Shown: piece after piece, positions 9,641 to 17,808 of the stretch
How positions within the stretch are numbered: position 1 is the stretch's first letter
How the letters are laid out: each line of letters starts with the position of its first letter
NCBI RefSeq assembly: GCF_012910805.1
Contig: NZ_WTVK01000031.1
Location: 1 to 64,000, forward strand
Direction of reading: 5' to 3'
Source: Aromatoleum evansii
GTDB taxonomy: Bacteria > Pseudomonadota > Gammaproteobacteria > Burkholderiales > Rhodocyclaceae
Length of the DNA: 64,000 bases
Made by a program: the position numbers and the translations under genes
Notes under the pieces: model-generated
Told to the model about the DNA's origin: nothing
Seen by the model: the letters and a program-made list of their open reading frames with translations, nothing else
Database searches by the model: none

Positions 9641-9680
9641 ATCCGGGGACTGCGGCGCTTATCCGCGGACTACGGATCGT
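9641..9680. promoter_or_regulatory. Tandem 20-bp-periodic element (ATCCG-N7-CGG twice), candidate operator
   Basis: Two units, ATCCG-N7-CGG, begin at 9641 and 9661, exactly two helical turns apart. The second is palindromic (ATCCG...CGGAT). The block lies about 200 bases upstream of the YCF48 start and about 90 bases past the end of the molybdenum hydroxylase operon. A block with the same two units and the same 20-bp spacing is at 13669-13708, upstream of the hydroxylase operon. About 31 of 39 positions agree between the blocks by eye. This looks like a double operator for one regulator controlling both operons. Confidence 0.5.
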
Positions 9681-9730
9681 TTCGCGCGCGCATCGGGGGC
9701 CGCAGCGCGTCAAGGGTCATGGAAACGAAA

Positions 9731-9750
9731 CGGCCGCCCGAAGGCGGCCG
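9731..9750 (-). terminator. Terminator of the molybdenum hydroxylase operon
   Basis: On the minus strand a perfect 8-bp stem CGGCCGCC-TTCG-GGCGGCCG is followed by TTTCGTTTCC. It starts 23 bases past the stop codon of the large-subunit gene. A UUCG loop with a GC stem and a U-rich tail is a standard factor-independent terminator. Confidence 0.8.
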
Positions 9751-9772
9751 TGCACCGGCAGAACGCAGGCCT

Positions 9773-12151
9773 TCAGCGACGGCGGATGCTCGCGTAATCC
9801 CTGACGCCCTTCTCCAGGATGCCTTTCAACACCTTCTCCGGCGTGATCGGCGCCTCGGTGAACTGGATCCCGATGGCGTGGAAGATGGCATTCGCCACCG
9901 CACCGATCGGACTCACCAGCCCCGACTCGCCGACGCTCTTCGCGCCGAAGGGGCCGACCGGATCGGCGTCCTCGACGAGGATCGTCGTGATCTTCGGCAT
10001 GTCCTCCGGGCCGAACATCTTGTAGTCGGTGAAGCTGTTGTTCTGCACCCGCCCCTTGGCGTCGTAGTCCATCTCCTCGCTCAGCACGAAACCGAGCCCC
10101 TGCTGGATGCCGCCTTCGAGCTGCCCCTCGACCGCGGCCGGGTTGATCGCGCGGCCGATGTCGTGCGCATTGACGAGCTCGATCACGCGCACCTCGCCGG
10201 TTTCGGTGTCGACCTCGACCTCGGCGAAGGACGCCCCGAAGGGCGGCGAGTTGTGCGGGGCGAAGAAGCTCACGTAGCCCTGGATCTGCCCCGGCACACC
10301 GCCCGGTTCGCCGGTCATGGGGTCGACGAAGTGATACACGCCGGCGCGCGTGATCGCCTCCGCCTCGATGCCGCGCGAAGGATCAGCCTTGACGAAGATG
10401 CGCTTGTCGCGGATGTCGAGCTCGTCGGCGGGAACGCCCAGCTGCAGCGACGCACGCTCGAAGAGCTGGCGCTTCGCCTCCTCGCAGGCCTTCTTCACCG
10501 CCGCGCCGCCCACGTAGATCGTGCGGCTCGCATGAGCGCCGATGTCGAAGCCGGCGACGTCCGACGTGCCGCCCGACAGCTGCACATGCTCGAACGGGAA
10601 GCCCAGCGTCTCGGCCGCGATCTGCTTCAAGGCCGTGTGCGAGCCCTGCCCCATGTCCGAGCAGGCGAACAGGACCTCGGCGGTCGCGTCCTCGTTGAGC
10701 TTCACGGTGCAGGCGGTATGCTCCAGCAGCATCGGCATCGCGCCGCTGGTGTGGTTCATCACCGCGACGCCCACGCCGCGCCGGATCGTCCCCTCCTGCT
10801 TCGCGTACCTGCGGCGCTTCTCGGTCCAGCCGATCGCCGCGGCGCCACGGTCGAGGCACTCGTCCAGCGCGCACGACGGATAGGTCACGCCCGGACACCA
10901 GCCGTCGTCGCCGACGCCCTTGTGCCATTTCTTGCGCCACTCGACCGGATCGGCGCCGAGCTCCGCGCAGCCGCGGTCGATGAGCTGTTCGAGCACGAAG
11001 TTGGTCTGCGGATTGCCGTAGCCGCGGTACGCGCCGGTCAGCCCCTGGTTCGTGAAGTAGGATTCGCCGCGGTAGCGCAGCGCCGGGAAGCGGTACATGC
11101 CGCCGAGCCAGGCGCCGGCCGTGAAGGCGGTGCCGGAGGCGTCGAGGTAGTAGGCCCCCTTGTAGTTCTCGAAGCGCGCGTCACACGCGAGCGGCGTGCC
11201 GTCGCGCTTGAAACCTATCCTCATCCAGTACTTGCCCGGGTGGCGGCTCGGCGAGATCACCCAGTCCTCCTCGCGCAGCGTCTGCAGCTTCACCGGATGG
11301 CCGGGCACGGCCAGCGCCATCGCGCAGACCTGCGGCTCCGAGATCATGCCGAGGCGCGTGCCGAAGCCGCCGCCGATCACGGTCGGGACGATCTTCATGA
11401 GATTCATCGGCAGGTCGAAGAGCTTCGCGAGCTTGCGCTGCACGAGCTTGGGCATCTGCGACGAGGTCCAGCACGTGAGCCGCCCGCCGCTGTCGACCTT
11501 CGCGACGTAGGCGTGCGGCTCCATCTGGCATTGCTTCTGTTTGGGGACGTAGAACGCGTCCTCGACCACGATGTCCGCGTCCCGCATCGCGCCCTCGACA
11601 TCGCCGCCGCCGAGCGCGTGGTTCGGGAACATCGCCTCGGGCAGCTGGAACGCGAGGTTGCCCGGCTTTTCCGGCGTGAACTGCACCGCCCCCGGCGCCC
11701 TCGACGCTTCCGCGGTCAGGTACACCGGCAGCGGCTCGTATTCCACGATCACTTTCGCCGCGGCGCGTTCGGCCGCCTCTTCGGAGCGCGCGATGATGCC
11801 GCAGATGGCATCACCCTGGAATTTCACGTGCTCGGTGAAGATGGGCTGGTCGTCGATGTCGCCGAGCATGTCGTGCATCGACTCGGACACCATCAGGTCC
11901 AGCACCGACGAGTTGTAGCGCTTCGCCGTGACGTCCTTCGGACCGATCACGCGCACGACGCCCGGCGACGCCGCCGCCGCCGAGAGATCCAGCCGCTTCA
12001 CGCGCGCGTGGGCATGTTCCCAGCAGCGCACCACCTTGCCGTACAGCATGCCCGGCAGCTGGATGTCCGCCGCGTACTGCGCCTGCCCGGTCGCCTTGTC
12101 GCGCACGTCCACGCGCGGCGCGTTGGTGCCGACGATTGCTTGCTCGCTCAT
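9773..12151 (-). CDS. Xanthine-dehydrogenase-family hydroxylase, molybdopterin large subunit
   Basis: The 792-residue molybdenum subunit of a three-subunit hydroxylase. Visible hallmarks are GGGFGTR (molybdopterin contact), GAYRGYGNPQ in the middle, a DMGQGSHT segment, and the C-terminal GAKSVGESGL whose Glu corresponds to the catalytic base of the family. The ATG at 12151 overlaps the small-subunit stop (ATGA) and gives MSEQAIVGTNAPRVDVRDKA, the normal family start. Such enzymes hydroxylate or reductively dehydroxylate ring carbons using water. The substrate is not evident; members act on purines, N-heteroaromatics, 4-hydroxybenzoyl-CoA, aldehydes and CO. CoxL is unlikely because its active-site Cys motif (AYxCSFR) is absent. 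No XdhC chaperone is adjacent. Confidence 0.85.
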   Translation of the reverse strand: MSEQAIVGTNAPRVDVRDKATGQAQYAADIQLPGMLYGKVVRCWEHAHARVKRLDLSAAAASPGVVRVIGPKDVTAKRYNSSVLDLMVSESMHDMLGDIDDQPIFTEHVKFQGDAICGIIARSEEAAERAAAKVIVEYEPLPVYLTAEASRAPGAVQFTPEKPGNLAFQLPEAMFPNHALGGGDVEGAMRDADIVVEDAFYVPKQKQCQMEPHAYVAKVDSGGRLTCWTSSQMPKLVQRKLAKLFDLPMNLMKIVPTVIGGGFGTRLGMISEPQVCAMALAVPGHPVKLQTLREEDWVISPSRHPGKYWMRIGFKRDGTPLACDARFENYKGAYYLDASGTAFTAGAWLGGMYRFPALRYRGESYFTNQGLTGAYRGYGNPQTNFVLEQLIDRGCAELGADPVEWRKKWHKGVGDDGWCPGVTYPSCALDECLDRGAAAIGWTEKRRRYAKQEGTIRRGVGVAVMNHTSGAMPMLLEHTACTVKLNEDATAEVLFACSDMGQGSHTALKQIAAETLGFPFEHVQLSGGTSDVAGFDIGAHASRTIYVGGAAVKKACEEAKRQLFERASLQLGVPADELDIRDKRIFVKADPSRGIEAEAITRAGVYHFVDPMTGEPGGVPGQIQGYVSFFAPHNSPPFGASFAEVEVDTETGEVRVIELVNAHDIGRAINPAAVEGQLEGGIQQGLGFVLSEEMDYDAKGRVQNNSFTDYKMFGPEDMPKITTILVEDADPVGPFGAKSVGESGLVSPIGAVANAIFHAIGIQFTEAPITPEKVLKGILEKGVRDYASIRRR

Positions 12152-12660
12152 TGCACGACCTCCTTGCAGGGCTCGACCGCCACGGCACGGCCCGGCATCG
12201 TCTGCGCCGCCTTTTTCACCGCCTTGACGATCTTCTCGTAACCGGTGCAGCGGCAGATGTTGCCCTCCAGCGCATGACGGATCTCGGCCTCGCTCGGGTC
12301 GGGGTTCGTCGCGAGCAGGCTCGCCGTCTTCATGACCATGCCCGGCGTGCAGTAGCCGCACTGGATCGCAGCCTCGTCGACGAAGGCCTGCTGGATGTGG
12401 TCGAGCCGGCCGAAGTCCGCCCGCCCCGCGACCGTCGCGATGCGCTTGCCGTCCATCGTCGCGGCGAGCGTCAGGCAGGAATTGATCGCCTTGCCCTCGA
12501 CGACCACCGTGCAGGCGCCGCATTCGCCGGTGCCGCAGCCGTATTTCGTCTCCGTCATGCCGAGTTCGTCGCGCAGCACGTCGAGCAACGTGCGATTCAC
12601 GGCGACGTTCAGCCTGTACTCCTCACCATTGATATGGAGCGTGATGTCCCGGTTCTTCAT
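12148..12660 (-). CDS. Xanthine-dehydrogenase-family hydroxylase, [2Fe-2S] small subunit
   Basis: A 170-residue iron-sulfur subunit with the two expected clusters: the plant-ferredoxin-like CGTGECGACTV...NSC motif in the N-terminal half and CGYCTPGM...CRCTGY in the helical C-terminal half. The length is normal for a stand-alone small subunit (CoxS/HcrC type). The start MKNRDITLHING at 12660 was chosen over the longer frame, whose extra 62 residues are arginine/alanine-rich and overlap the medium subunit. It passes electrons from the molybdenum site to the FAD subunit. Gene order medium-small-large, with an ATGA overlap into the large subunit, shows a single transcript. Confidence 0.88.
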   Translation of the reverse strand: MKNRDITLHINGEEYRLNVAVNRTLLDVLRDELGMTETKYGCGTGECGACTVVVEGKAINSCLTLAATMDGKRIATVAGRADFGRLDHIQQAFVDEAAIQCGYCTPGMVMKTASLLATNPDPSEAEIRHALEGNICRCTGYEKIVKAVKKAAQTMPGRAVAVEPCKEVVQ

Positions 12661-12691
12661 TCTGGTCTCCTCGTCTTCTTCGGCCGCGGGC

Positions 12692-13573
12692 TCAGGCGGC
12701 GCCGCAGGCGTCCTGGATCGCGCGCTTGAGCAACACGCCCGACACCTGCTTGCGGTATTCGGCAGTGGAGCGCTTGTCGTCGATCGGGCTGATCTCCCAC
12801 GGCACCGACGCGGCGACGCGTTGCAGCACCTCCGGCGTGAGTTCATGGCCCTTGAGCAACGTCTCGGTCTTGGTCAGCCGCAGCGGCGTGGGCGCGACGC
12901 AGCCCATCGCGAGACGGGCATCGACGCAGGTGTTGCCCTCCATCTCGAGCCGCACCGCGACGTTGAGCTTCGCCAGGTCCTCGCTCGTGCGGGTCATGCG
13001 CTTGAAGGCGGAGCGGGAACCGGCTGCGGGCGGCGGCAGGATCAGCTCGACGGCGAGCTCGTCCGGCAGCCGTGCGGTGACGCCGTACGACAGCCAGAAA
13101 TCATCGATGTCCACCTCGCGGCGGCCGGACGCCCCGTGCAGCACGACGACGCCGCCGATCGCGTAGATCGCGCAACTGCAGTCGCCGGCGGGCGACGCGC
13201 GCAGCAGGTTGCCGAGCACCGTGGCGGTGTTGCGCACCTGGCCGGTCGCGAAGGTCTGCGCGGCATGCCACAGGGCGCGGTAATGCCGTTTCACGTCCGG
13301 CTGCGCGAGCAGCTCGGCGACGGTCGCCTTGGCGCCGATGCGCAGGCCCTTTTCGGGGTCGAACAGCACGTAGCCGAGACCCGGAACGTTCTCCAGGCTC
13401 ATCACGAATTCAGGCAGCTTGGCGGGCGACTGCGCGAACTTCATCGCAACCATGACGTCGGTGCCCCCGGCCATCACGGTGATCCGCTCACGGTGCGTCG
13501 ACAGCAGCTCGACCGCCTCGGGGATGCTCTGAGGAAGCAACAGGTCAAAATCCGGCAATATTCGACTGCTCAT
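12692..13573 (-). CDS. Xanthine-dehydrogenase-family hydroxylase, FAD medium subunit
   Basis: A 293-residue FAD-binding subunit of the CoxM/HcrB type. VMAGGTDVMVAMK is the FAD pyrophosphate loop and TVLGNLLRASPAGDC the second FAD contact. The C-terminal CO-dehydrogenase flavoprotein domain follows. The protein lacks the extra cysteine-rich insert that carries the [4Fe-4S] cluster of true 4-hydroxybenzoyl-CoA reductase beta subunits, so an HcrABC assignment is not supported. It is first in its operon. The tandem element at 13669-13708 lies about 100 bases upstream, in the region shared with the divergent 68-aa gene. Confidence 0.85.
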   Translation of the reverse strand: MSSRILPDFDLLLPQSIPEAVELLSTHRERITVMAGGTDVMVAMKFAQSPAKLPEFVMSLENVPGLGYVLFDPEKGLRIGAKATVAELLAQPDVKRHYRALWHAAQTFATGQVRNTATVLGNLLRASPAGDCSCAIYAIGGVVVLHGASGRREVDIDDFWLSYGVTARLPDELAVELILPPPAAGSRSAFKRMTRTSEDLAKLNVAVRLEMEGNTCVDARLAMGCVAPTPLRLTKTETLLKGHELTPEVLQRVAASVPWEISPIDDKRSTAEYRKQVSGVLLKRAIQDACGAA

Positions 13574-13668
13574 GAAGTCACTCCTTCGCGAGATGCTGGC
13601 AGGGTGGATCGGACGGCACGGATGGGCCGCGCATCCCGTATTGAAGCGGCGGCGGAACCGTGACGGCT

Positions 13669-13708
13669 ATCCGGCGCGTACGGCGCCTATCCCCGGAGTT
13701 CGGAAAAT
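13669..13708. promoter_or_regulatory. Second copy of the tandem 20-bp-periodic element
   Basis: ATCCG-N7-CGG begins at 13669 and a variant ATCCC-N7-CGG at 13689, again exactly 20 bases apart, matching the block at 9641-9680. It sits about 96 bases upstream of the hydroxylase FAD-subunit start and about 135 bases upstream of the divergent small gene, so it could control either direction. Interpretation as an operator is inference. Confidence 0.5.
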
Positions 13709-13843
13709 TCGCCCCGAGAGCGAATGCGAACGGCGCGATGCCACCCATACCGCATGGGGGGGACGCCGACGGCGGCGCGTGGCTATAGTCAGCTCACGTA
13801 CCACCGCATCGACGCTGCGTCGATTCACACGAGGAGAAACGCC

Positions 13844-14050
13844 ATGGCTTCCCAATACGATCCGATGGTCCCGGTGATGGATGCCGAGGGTGACGACACC
13901 GACGTGGCCGGCATTCCGTTTCCCGCCCGGCGCTGCGCCGAGACGCTGGACTTCCCGGCCATGCCCGACGGCGATTCCTTCCTCGGCGAGGTGCTGGCGT
14001 TCATCCGCAGCACGGCCGAACGGAGCGGCGCCGCTGCGGCGGGCCGATGA
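13844..14050 (+). CDS. Small hypothetical acidic protein
   Basis: A 68-residue protein (MASQYDPMVPVMDAEGDD...) preceded by a good ribosome-binding site, GAGGAG, seven bases before the ATG. It has acidic and Ala-rich parts, a possible amphipathic helix in EVLAFIRSTAERS, and no cysteines beyond one. I recognise no family. It is 28 bases upstream of the cysteine desulfurase gene and probably shares its transcript. A helper role for the desulfurase is only a guess from position. Confidence 0.6.
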   Translation: MASQYDPMVPVMDAEGDDTDVAGIPFPARRCAETLDFPAMPDGDSFLGEVLAFIRSTAERSGAAAAGR

Positions 14051-14078
14051 CTGCAATGACACGCAGGGGGGACAGGCG

Positions 14079-15344
14079 ATGACGACGGTCACGATGAACC
14101 GCGACGAAACTGCCCCCCGCCGCGATCTCGCGCAGTTCCGCGCCGATTTCCCTATCCTGCGTACGCGCGTGAACGGCCGGCCCCTGACCTACCTCGACAA
14201 TGCCGCGACCACGCAAAAACCCGACGCGGTCATCGACGCCGAGGCGGACTTCTACCGCACTGCCAACGCCAATGTGCACCGCGGCGTGCACGCGCTGAGC
14301 CAGCGCGCCACCGACGCCCACGAGGCGGCGCGCCACAAGGTCAGGTCGTTCATCAATGCGCGCGCCGATGCCGAGATCATCTTCGTGCGCGGCGCCACCG
14401 ACGCGATCAACCTCGTCGCGCAAGGCTTCGCCGAGGCGCGCCTCGCCGCCGGCGACGAAATCGTCGTCAGCGCGCTGGAACACCATTCCAACATTGTGCC
14501 GTGGCAGATGGCGTGCCGGCGCGCAGGCGCGGTGCTGCGCGTGGTGCCCGTGGATGACGCCGGCGAATTCGATCTCGACGCGTATGCGGCGCTGCTGAAC
14601 GGTCGCACCCGCCTCGTGGCCGTGACGCACCTGTCGAATGCCCTCGGGACGATCACACCGGTCCGGCGCATCATCGACCTCGCCCACGCCCGCGGCGTGC
14701 CGGTGCTGCTCGACGGTGCGCAGGCGATTTCGCATCTGCCGGTCGACGTGCGCGCGCTCGACTGCGACTTCTATGCGTTCTCCGCGCACAAGCTGTACGG
14801 CCCGACCGGCATCGGCGTGCTGTACGGCAAGTCGGAGCACCTGCAGGCGATGACGCCGTGCCAGGGCGGCGGCGACATGATCCGTTCGGTGAGCTTCGAC
14901 GCGACCGAGTACAACGAGCTGCCCTACCGGCTCGAAGCCGGCACGCCCCACATCGCAGGCGTCGTCGGACTGGGCGCCGCGCTCGACTACGTGAGCGCCA
15001 TCGGGCTCGAACGCATCGCGGCACACGAACGCGGGCTGCTGGACGACGCGACGCGACAGCTCGGCGCCATCCCCGGCCTGCGCATCGTCGGGACCGCTGC
15101 GGAAAAGGCCGGCGTCCTGTCCTTCACGCTCGACGGCATCCATCCCCACGACATCGGCACGCTGCTCGACGATTGCGGGGTTGCAATCCGCGCCGGCCAC
15201 CACTGCGCGATGCCGCTGATGCAGCGCCTCGGCATCACCGGCACCGCCCGCGCATCCTTCGCGCTGTACAACGCGCAAGAGGACGTGGACCGGCTCGCCG
15301 CGGGCATCCGGCGGGTGTGGGAGACGCTCGGCGCGATTCCGTGA
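14079..15344 (+). CDS. Class-V aminotransferase, cysteine desulfurase (SufS-like)
   Basis: A 421-residue PLP enzyme of the SufS/CsdA type. YLDNAATTQKP opens the fold, LEHHSNIVPWQ carries the PLP-stacking His, and FSAHKLYGPTGIGVLYG holds the PLP lysine. RAGHHCAMPLM near the C-terminus holds the persulfide Cys in the conserved RxGHHCA context. It removes sulfur from cysteine for Fe-S clusters or other sulfur transfer. No sufBCDE or isc gene is adjacent. The gene is divergent from a molybdenum hydroxylase, a class that needs both Fe-S clusters and a sulfurated cofactor, so a dedicated sulfur supply is possible. That link is inference. Confidence 0.85.
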   Translation: MTTVTMNRDETAPRRDLAQFRADFPILRTRVNGRPLTYLDNAATTQKPDAVIDAEADFYRTANANVHRGVHALSQRATDAHEAARHKVRSFINARADAEIIFVRGATDAINLVAQGFAEARLAAGDEIVVSALEHHSNIVPWQMACRRAGAVLRVVPVDDAGEFDLDAYAALLNGRTRLVAVTHLSNALGTITPVRRIIDLAHARGVPVLLDGAQAISHLPVDVRALDCDFYAFSAHKLYGPTGIGVLYGKSEHLQAMTPCQGGGDMIRSVSFDATEYNELPYRLEAGTPHIAGVVGLGAALDYVSAIGLERIAAHERGLLDDATRQLGAIPGLRIVGTAAEKAGVLSFTLDGIHPHDIGTLLDDCGVAIRAGHHCAMPLMQRLGITGTARASFALYNAQEDVDRLAAGIRRVWETLGAIP

Positions 15345-15362
15345 TTCGCGCCGGAACGCGCG

Positions 15363-16249
15363 TCATGCCATCATGCCCACCGCCGCCCCATGCCGGGTCG
15401 CCTCCGCCAGCCGGCGCGGCACCCAGGCGCCACCGGCGATGAAGACCTGCGGGACGCTGCCGTCCGACTTCAGCGCATCGTAGAGCTGCGGCTGCTGCAC
15501 CGTACCGTACATCAACACGACGCTATCGAAGCCTTCCATGCGATAGGTTTGTTCGACCCAGCTCGAGACGAATTCGCGCGCGTCCGGCGCGATGCGGCGG
15601 AGGATGAGGTTTGGGTGCGCCTTCACGCCGCAGCACTCCATACACTTCAGCACCATGCCGATGGAGTAGCGGGCGATTTCGGTGGCGATGATCACCGCCT
15701 CGGGTTGCAGCGCCTTCACCGCGCCGAGGTCGGAGGCGGTTTCGAGGCGGACGTCGACACCGAGGCGCGCGAGCGAGTTCTCCTCGAAGTACACCTGGTC
15801 CCGAAGGAATCGCGCCCGGGCGCCTTGGCGGCGAGGAGCAGCTGCCCGCCGAGGCGCTTGCCCTGCTCCAGCAGCGTGACCTTGTGGCCACGCAAGGCGG
15901 CGATCCGCGCGGCTTCACAGCCGGCCGCGCCGCCGCCCACCACGACGACATGGCCGGGCTTGTCGGCGGCACGGAAGTCGGCCTCCCACTGCAGCTCGTT
16001 GCCGATCGTCGGGTTGATCGAACAGGTCGGCGTATACGGGATATACGCGGGCTCGGACGCTTCGTCGATGCAGCGCGTGCAGCCGATGCAGCGACGGATT
16101 TCGCCGAGACGGCCGTCGCGTGCCTTGTTGGCGAAGTCAGGGTCCGCAATGCCGGCGCGCACCATGCCGACGAGGTCGCAGAAGCCGCCCTTGACGATGG
16201 CCAAGCCAATGGACTCGCCGCCCAACAAAGACTCACGGCAGTTGTCCAT
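15363..16249 (-). pseudogene. Decayed 2,4-dienoyl-CoA reductase/BaiCD-like oxidoreductase
   Basis: What remains is the end of an FMN barrel (GGFCDLVGMVRAGIADPDFANKA), the [4Fe-4S] segment CIGCTRC...TCSINP and the FAD domain opening HVVVVGGGAAGCEAARIAA. After KAPGRDSF the frame breaks at about 15801 and the protein resumes in another frame as DQVYFEENSLARLGVDV to the normal end. One base, most simply a G from a GGGG run, is missing. Most of the N-terminal TIM barrel (roughly 300 residues) is absent. The remnant therefore carries both a large 5' deletion and a frameshift. It follows the delta4-(5alpha)-dehydrogenase gene. The intact OYE gene at 17809-19035 ends just where this one's FAD domain would begin. 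Confidence 0.8.
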
Positions 16250-16295
16250 AAACATCCAACCACGTTCAACCGAAGCCAGCCTGCCATGACGGGAC

Positions 16296-17765
16296 TCAGC
16301 CTGTCGCCGCTCGCCGGCCCGCCCTCCGTCCAAAGAACGTCGAATCGCCCAGCGACATCCCCGAGCTGTACCCCTCCCCCCAGCGCGGCAGGCCGCAGGC
16401 GCAACGGCCCGCGGCATAGAGACCGACAATCACTCGCCCGGCCTCGTTCAGCACCGCACCGTCCGTGTCCGTCTCGAGTCCGCCCAAGGTGAAGGCGTGT
16501 CCGGGAATGTCGCCGCGGCAATAACTCAGCGCCGCGAACGGCGCCTTCGTCAATGGCCGCAGCCAGGTCGCTGCCTTGTGAAAATCGGAATCGCGGCCCT
16601 CTGAAGCCTCGCGGTTGAAGGCCTCGACGGTGCGCAAGAGGCTGCCCTCCGGCAGTGCGAGTTCCCGCTCGAGTTCCTCCCAGGTCTCCCCGACTGCGGC
16701 GATCGTGATGTCGCGGTGGATCATCGGGCGGCCGAAGATCTCGTCGTCGACGATCAGCCACGCCCGCCCGGCGGGCCGGCGCAGCACGTAATGCGCGACG
16801 CGGCCGTGGTAGGCGTCCTCGTTGATGAAGCGCTCGCCGCGTTCGTTGATGAAGATGCCTTTCACCAGCGATTCGGGCGGGAAGTACGGCAGCGTCGCGA
16901 AGAACTGGTCCATGTGGATCGCGGCGGCGCCAACGGACATTCCCATGCGGATGCCGGAGCCGTCGTCGTTGCCGGCGGACACGGGCGTCTCGCACACGAG
17001 CGCGTCGGGCGCGTAGCGCTCGACCATCTCGCGGTTGGTGATGAATCCGCCCGATGCGAGCACGACGCCGCGGCGAGCGCGCACGCAGCGCGGTTCGCCG
17101 TCGATGCGCACGACGAGGCCAACGACTGCGCCTTGCGCGTCGGTCACCAGCGCCAGGGCTCGGCTGTTGCAATACACCTTGGCGCCGAGCGCCTCGGCAC
17201 GGCCGCACAGCGTTTGCATCAGGGTGCGCCCGGCGCTCCAGCCGTCCTGCTGCGCGGTGTGGCCGCGGGGCGCGGGCTTGGCCTCATGCGAGAAGGGCCA
17301 GGCCTGCTCGGAGCCGGACCACACGAGCGTGTCGTCGGTGTGCGGTTCGAGCCATTTGCCCGGCAGGAAGGTGCCCTTGTACGGCACGCCCTGCTCCTGC
17401 AGCCAGCGGAAGTGCGCCTCGGCGTTCTCGGCATAAACGCGCGCCCGGGCGGTATCGGCGCCAGGGCCGCCGGCCATGACGAGGTACTTGTAGAAGTCCT
17501 CGGTGGAGTCCTTGAAACCGGCGGCGCGCTGCACCGACGTGCCACCGCTGCCGCCGACGTACACCTCGCCGCCGGACAGTGCCGCGCTGCCGCCCGGCGC
17601 TGCGGCGACCTCGAAGATCGCGACGTCCGCGCCCATGCGGCGCGCCTCGATGGCCGCACAACTGCCGGCGGCGCCGAAGCCGACCACGGCGACGTCGGTC
17701 TCGATGTCCCAGTGCGAGACGTCCTCGACGCGGCACGGCCGCGACGCTGAAAACTGTTGCTGCAT
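16296..17765 (-). CDS. 3-Ketosteroid delta4-(5alpha)-dehydrogenase
   Basis: A 489-residue FAD protein of the fumarate reductase/3-ketosteroid dehydrogenase family. The N-terminal VVGFGAAGSCAAIEA binds FAD, and GGSAALSGGEVYVGGSGG is the loop typical of steroid dehydrogenases. The structurally studied delta4-(5alpha)-KSTD of Rhodococcus uses, as I recall, Tyr319, Tyr466 and Ser468. Counting here gives Tyr at 319 (NEDAYH) and Tyr466/Ser468 in GEGYSSGMSLGD, the same positions. It would introduce the 4,5 double bond into 5alpha-3-ketosteroids, using quinone or another acceptor. Position between the OYE gene and its decayed relative fits ring-A processing. A delta1-KSTD activity cannot be fully excluded. 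Confidence 0.8.
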   Translation of the reverse strand: MQQQFSASRPCRVEDVSHWDIETDVAVVGFGAAGSCAAIEARRMGADVAIFEVAAAPGGSAALSGGEVYVGGSGGTSVQRAAGFKDSTEDFYKYLVMAGGPGADTARARVYAENAEAHFRWLQEQGVPYKGTFLPGKWLEPHTDDTLVWSGSEQAWPFSHEAKPAPRGHTAQQDGWSAGRTLMQTLCGRAEALGAKVYCNSRALALVTDAQGAVVGLVVRIDGEPRCVRARRGVVLASGGFITNREMVERYAPDALVCETPVSAGNDDGSGIRMGMSVGAAAIHMDQFFATLPYFPPESLVKGIFINERGERFINEDAYHGRVAHYVLRRPAGRAWLIVDDEIFGRPMIHRDITIAAVGETWEELERELALPEGSLLRTVEAFNREASEGRDSDFHKAATWLRPLTKAPFAALSYCRGDIPGHAFTLGGLETDTDGAVLNEAGRVIVGLYAAGRCACGLPRWGEGYSSGMSLGDSTFFGRRAGRRAATG

Positions 17766-17808
17766 ATCGGATCTCCTTGGGGGTGGATGTAGTCCGCTGC
17801 TCGCCGAT

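Noticed and set aside
9491-12241. A 916-residue plus-strand open frame opposite the molybdenum hydroxylase gene, and similar long antisense frames throughout
   Set aside because: They are mirror frames of real genes in GC-rich DNA. Their proteins are Arg/Ala/His-rich without motifs, while the opposite strand encodes complete recognisable enzymes.
9773-13573. 4-Hydroxybenzoyl-CoA reductase (hcrABC)
   Set aside because: The FAD subunit lacks the cysteine-rich [4Fe-4S] insert that marks HcrB, and no aromatic-CoA genes are adjacent. I keep the general family call.
16296-17765. 3-Ketosteroid delta1-dehydrogenase (KstD)
   Set aside because: The protein is shorter than typical KstD, and its Tyr/Tyr/Ser pattern matches the delta4-(5alpha) enzyme. 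Delta1 activity is not fully excluded.
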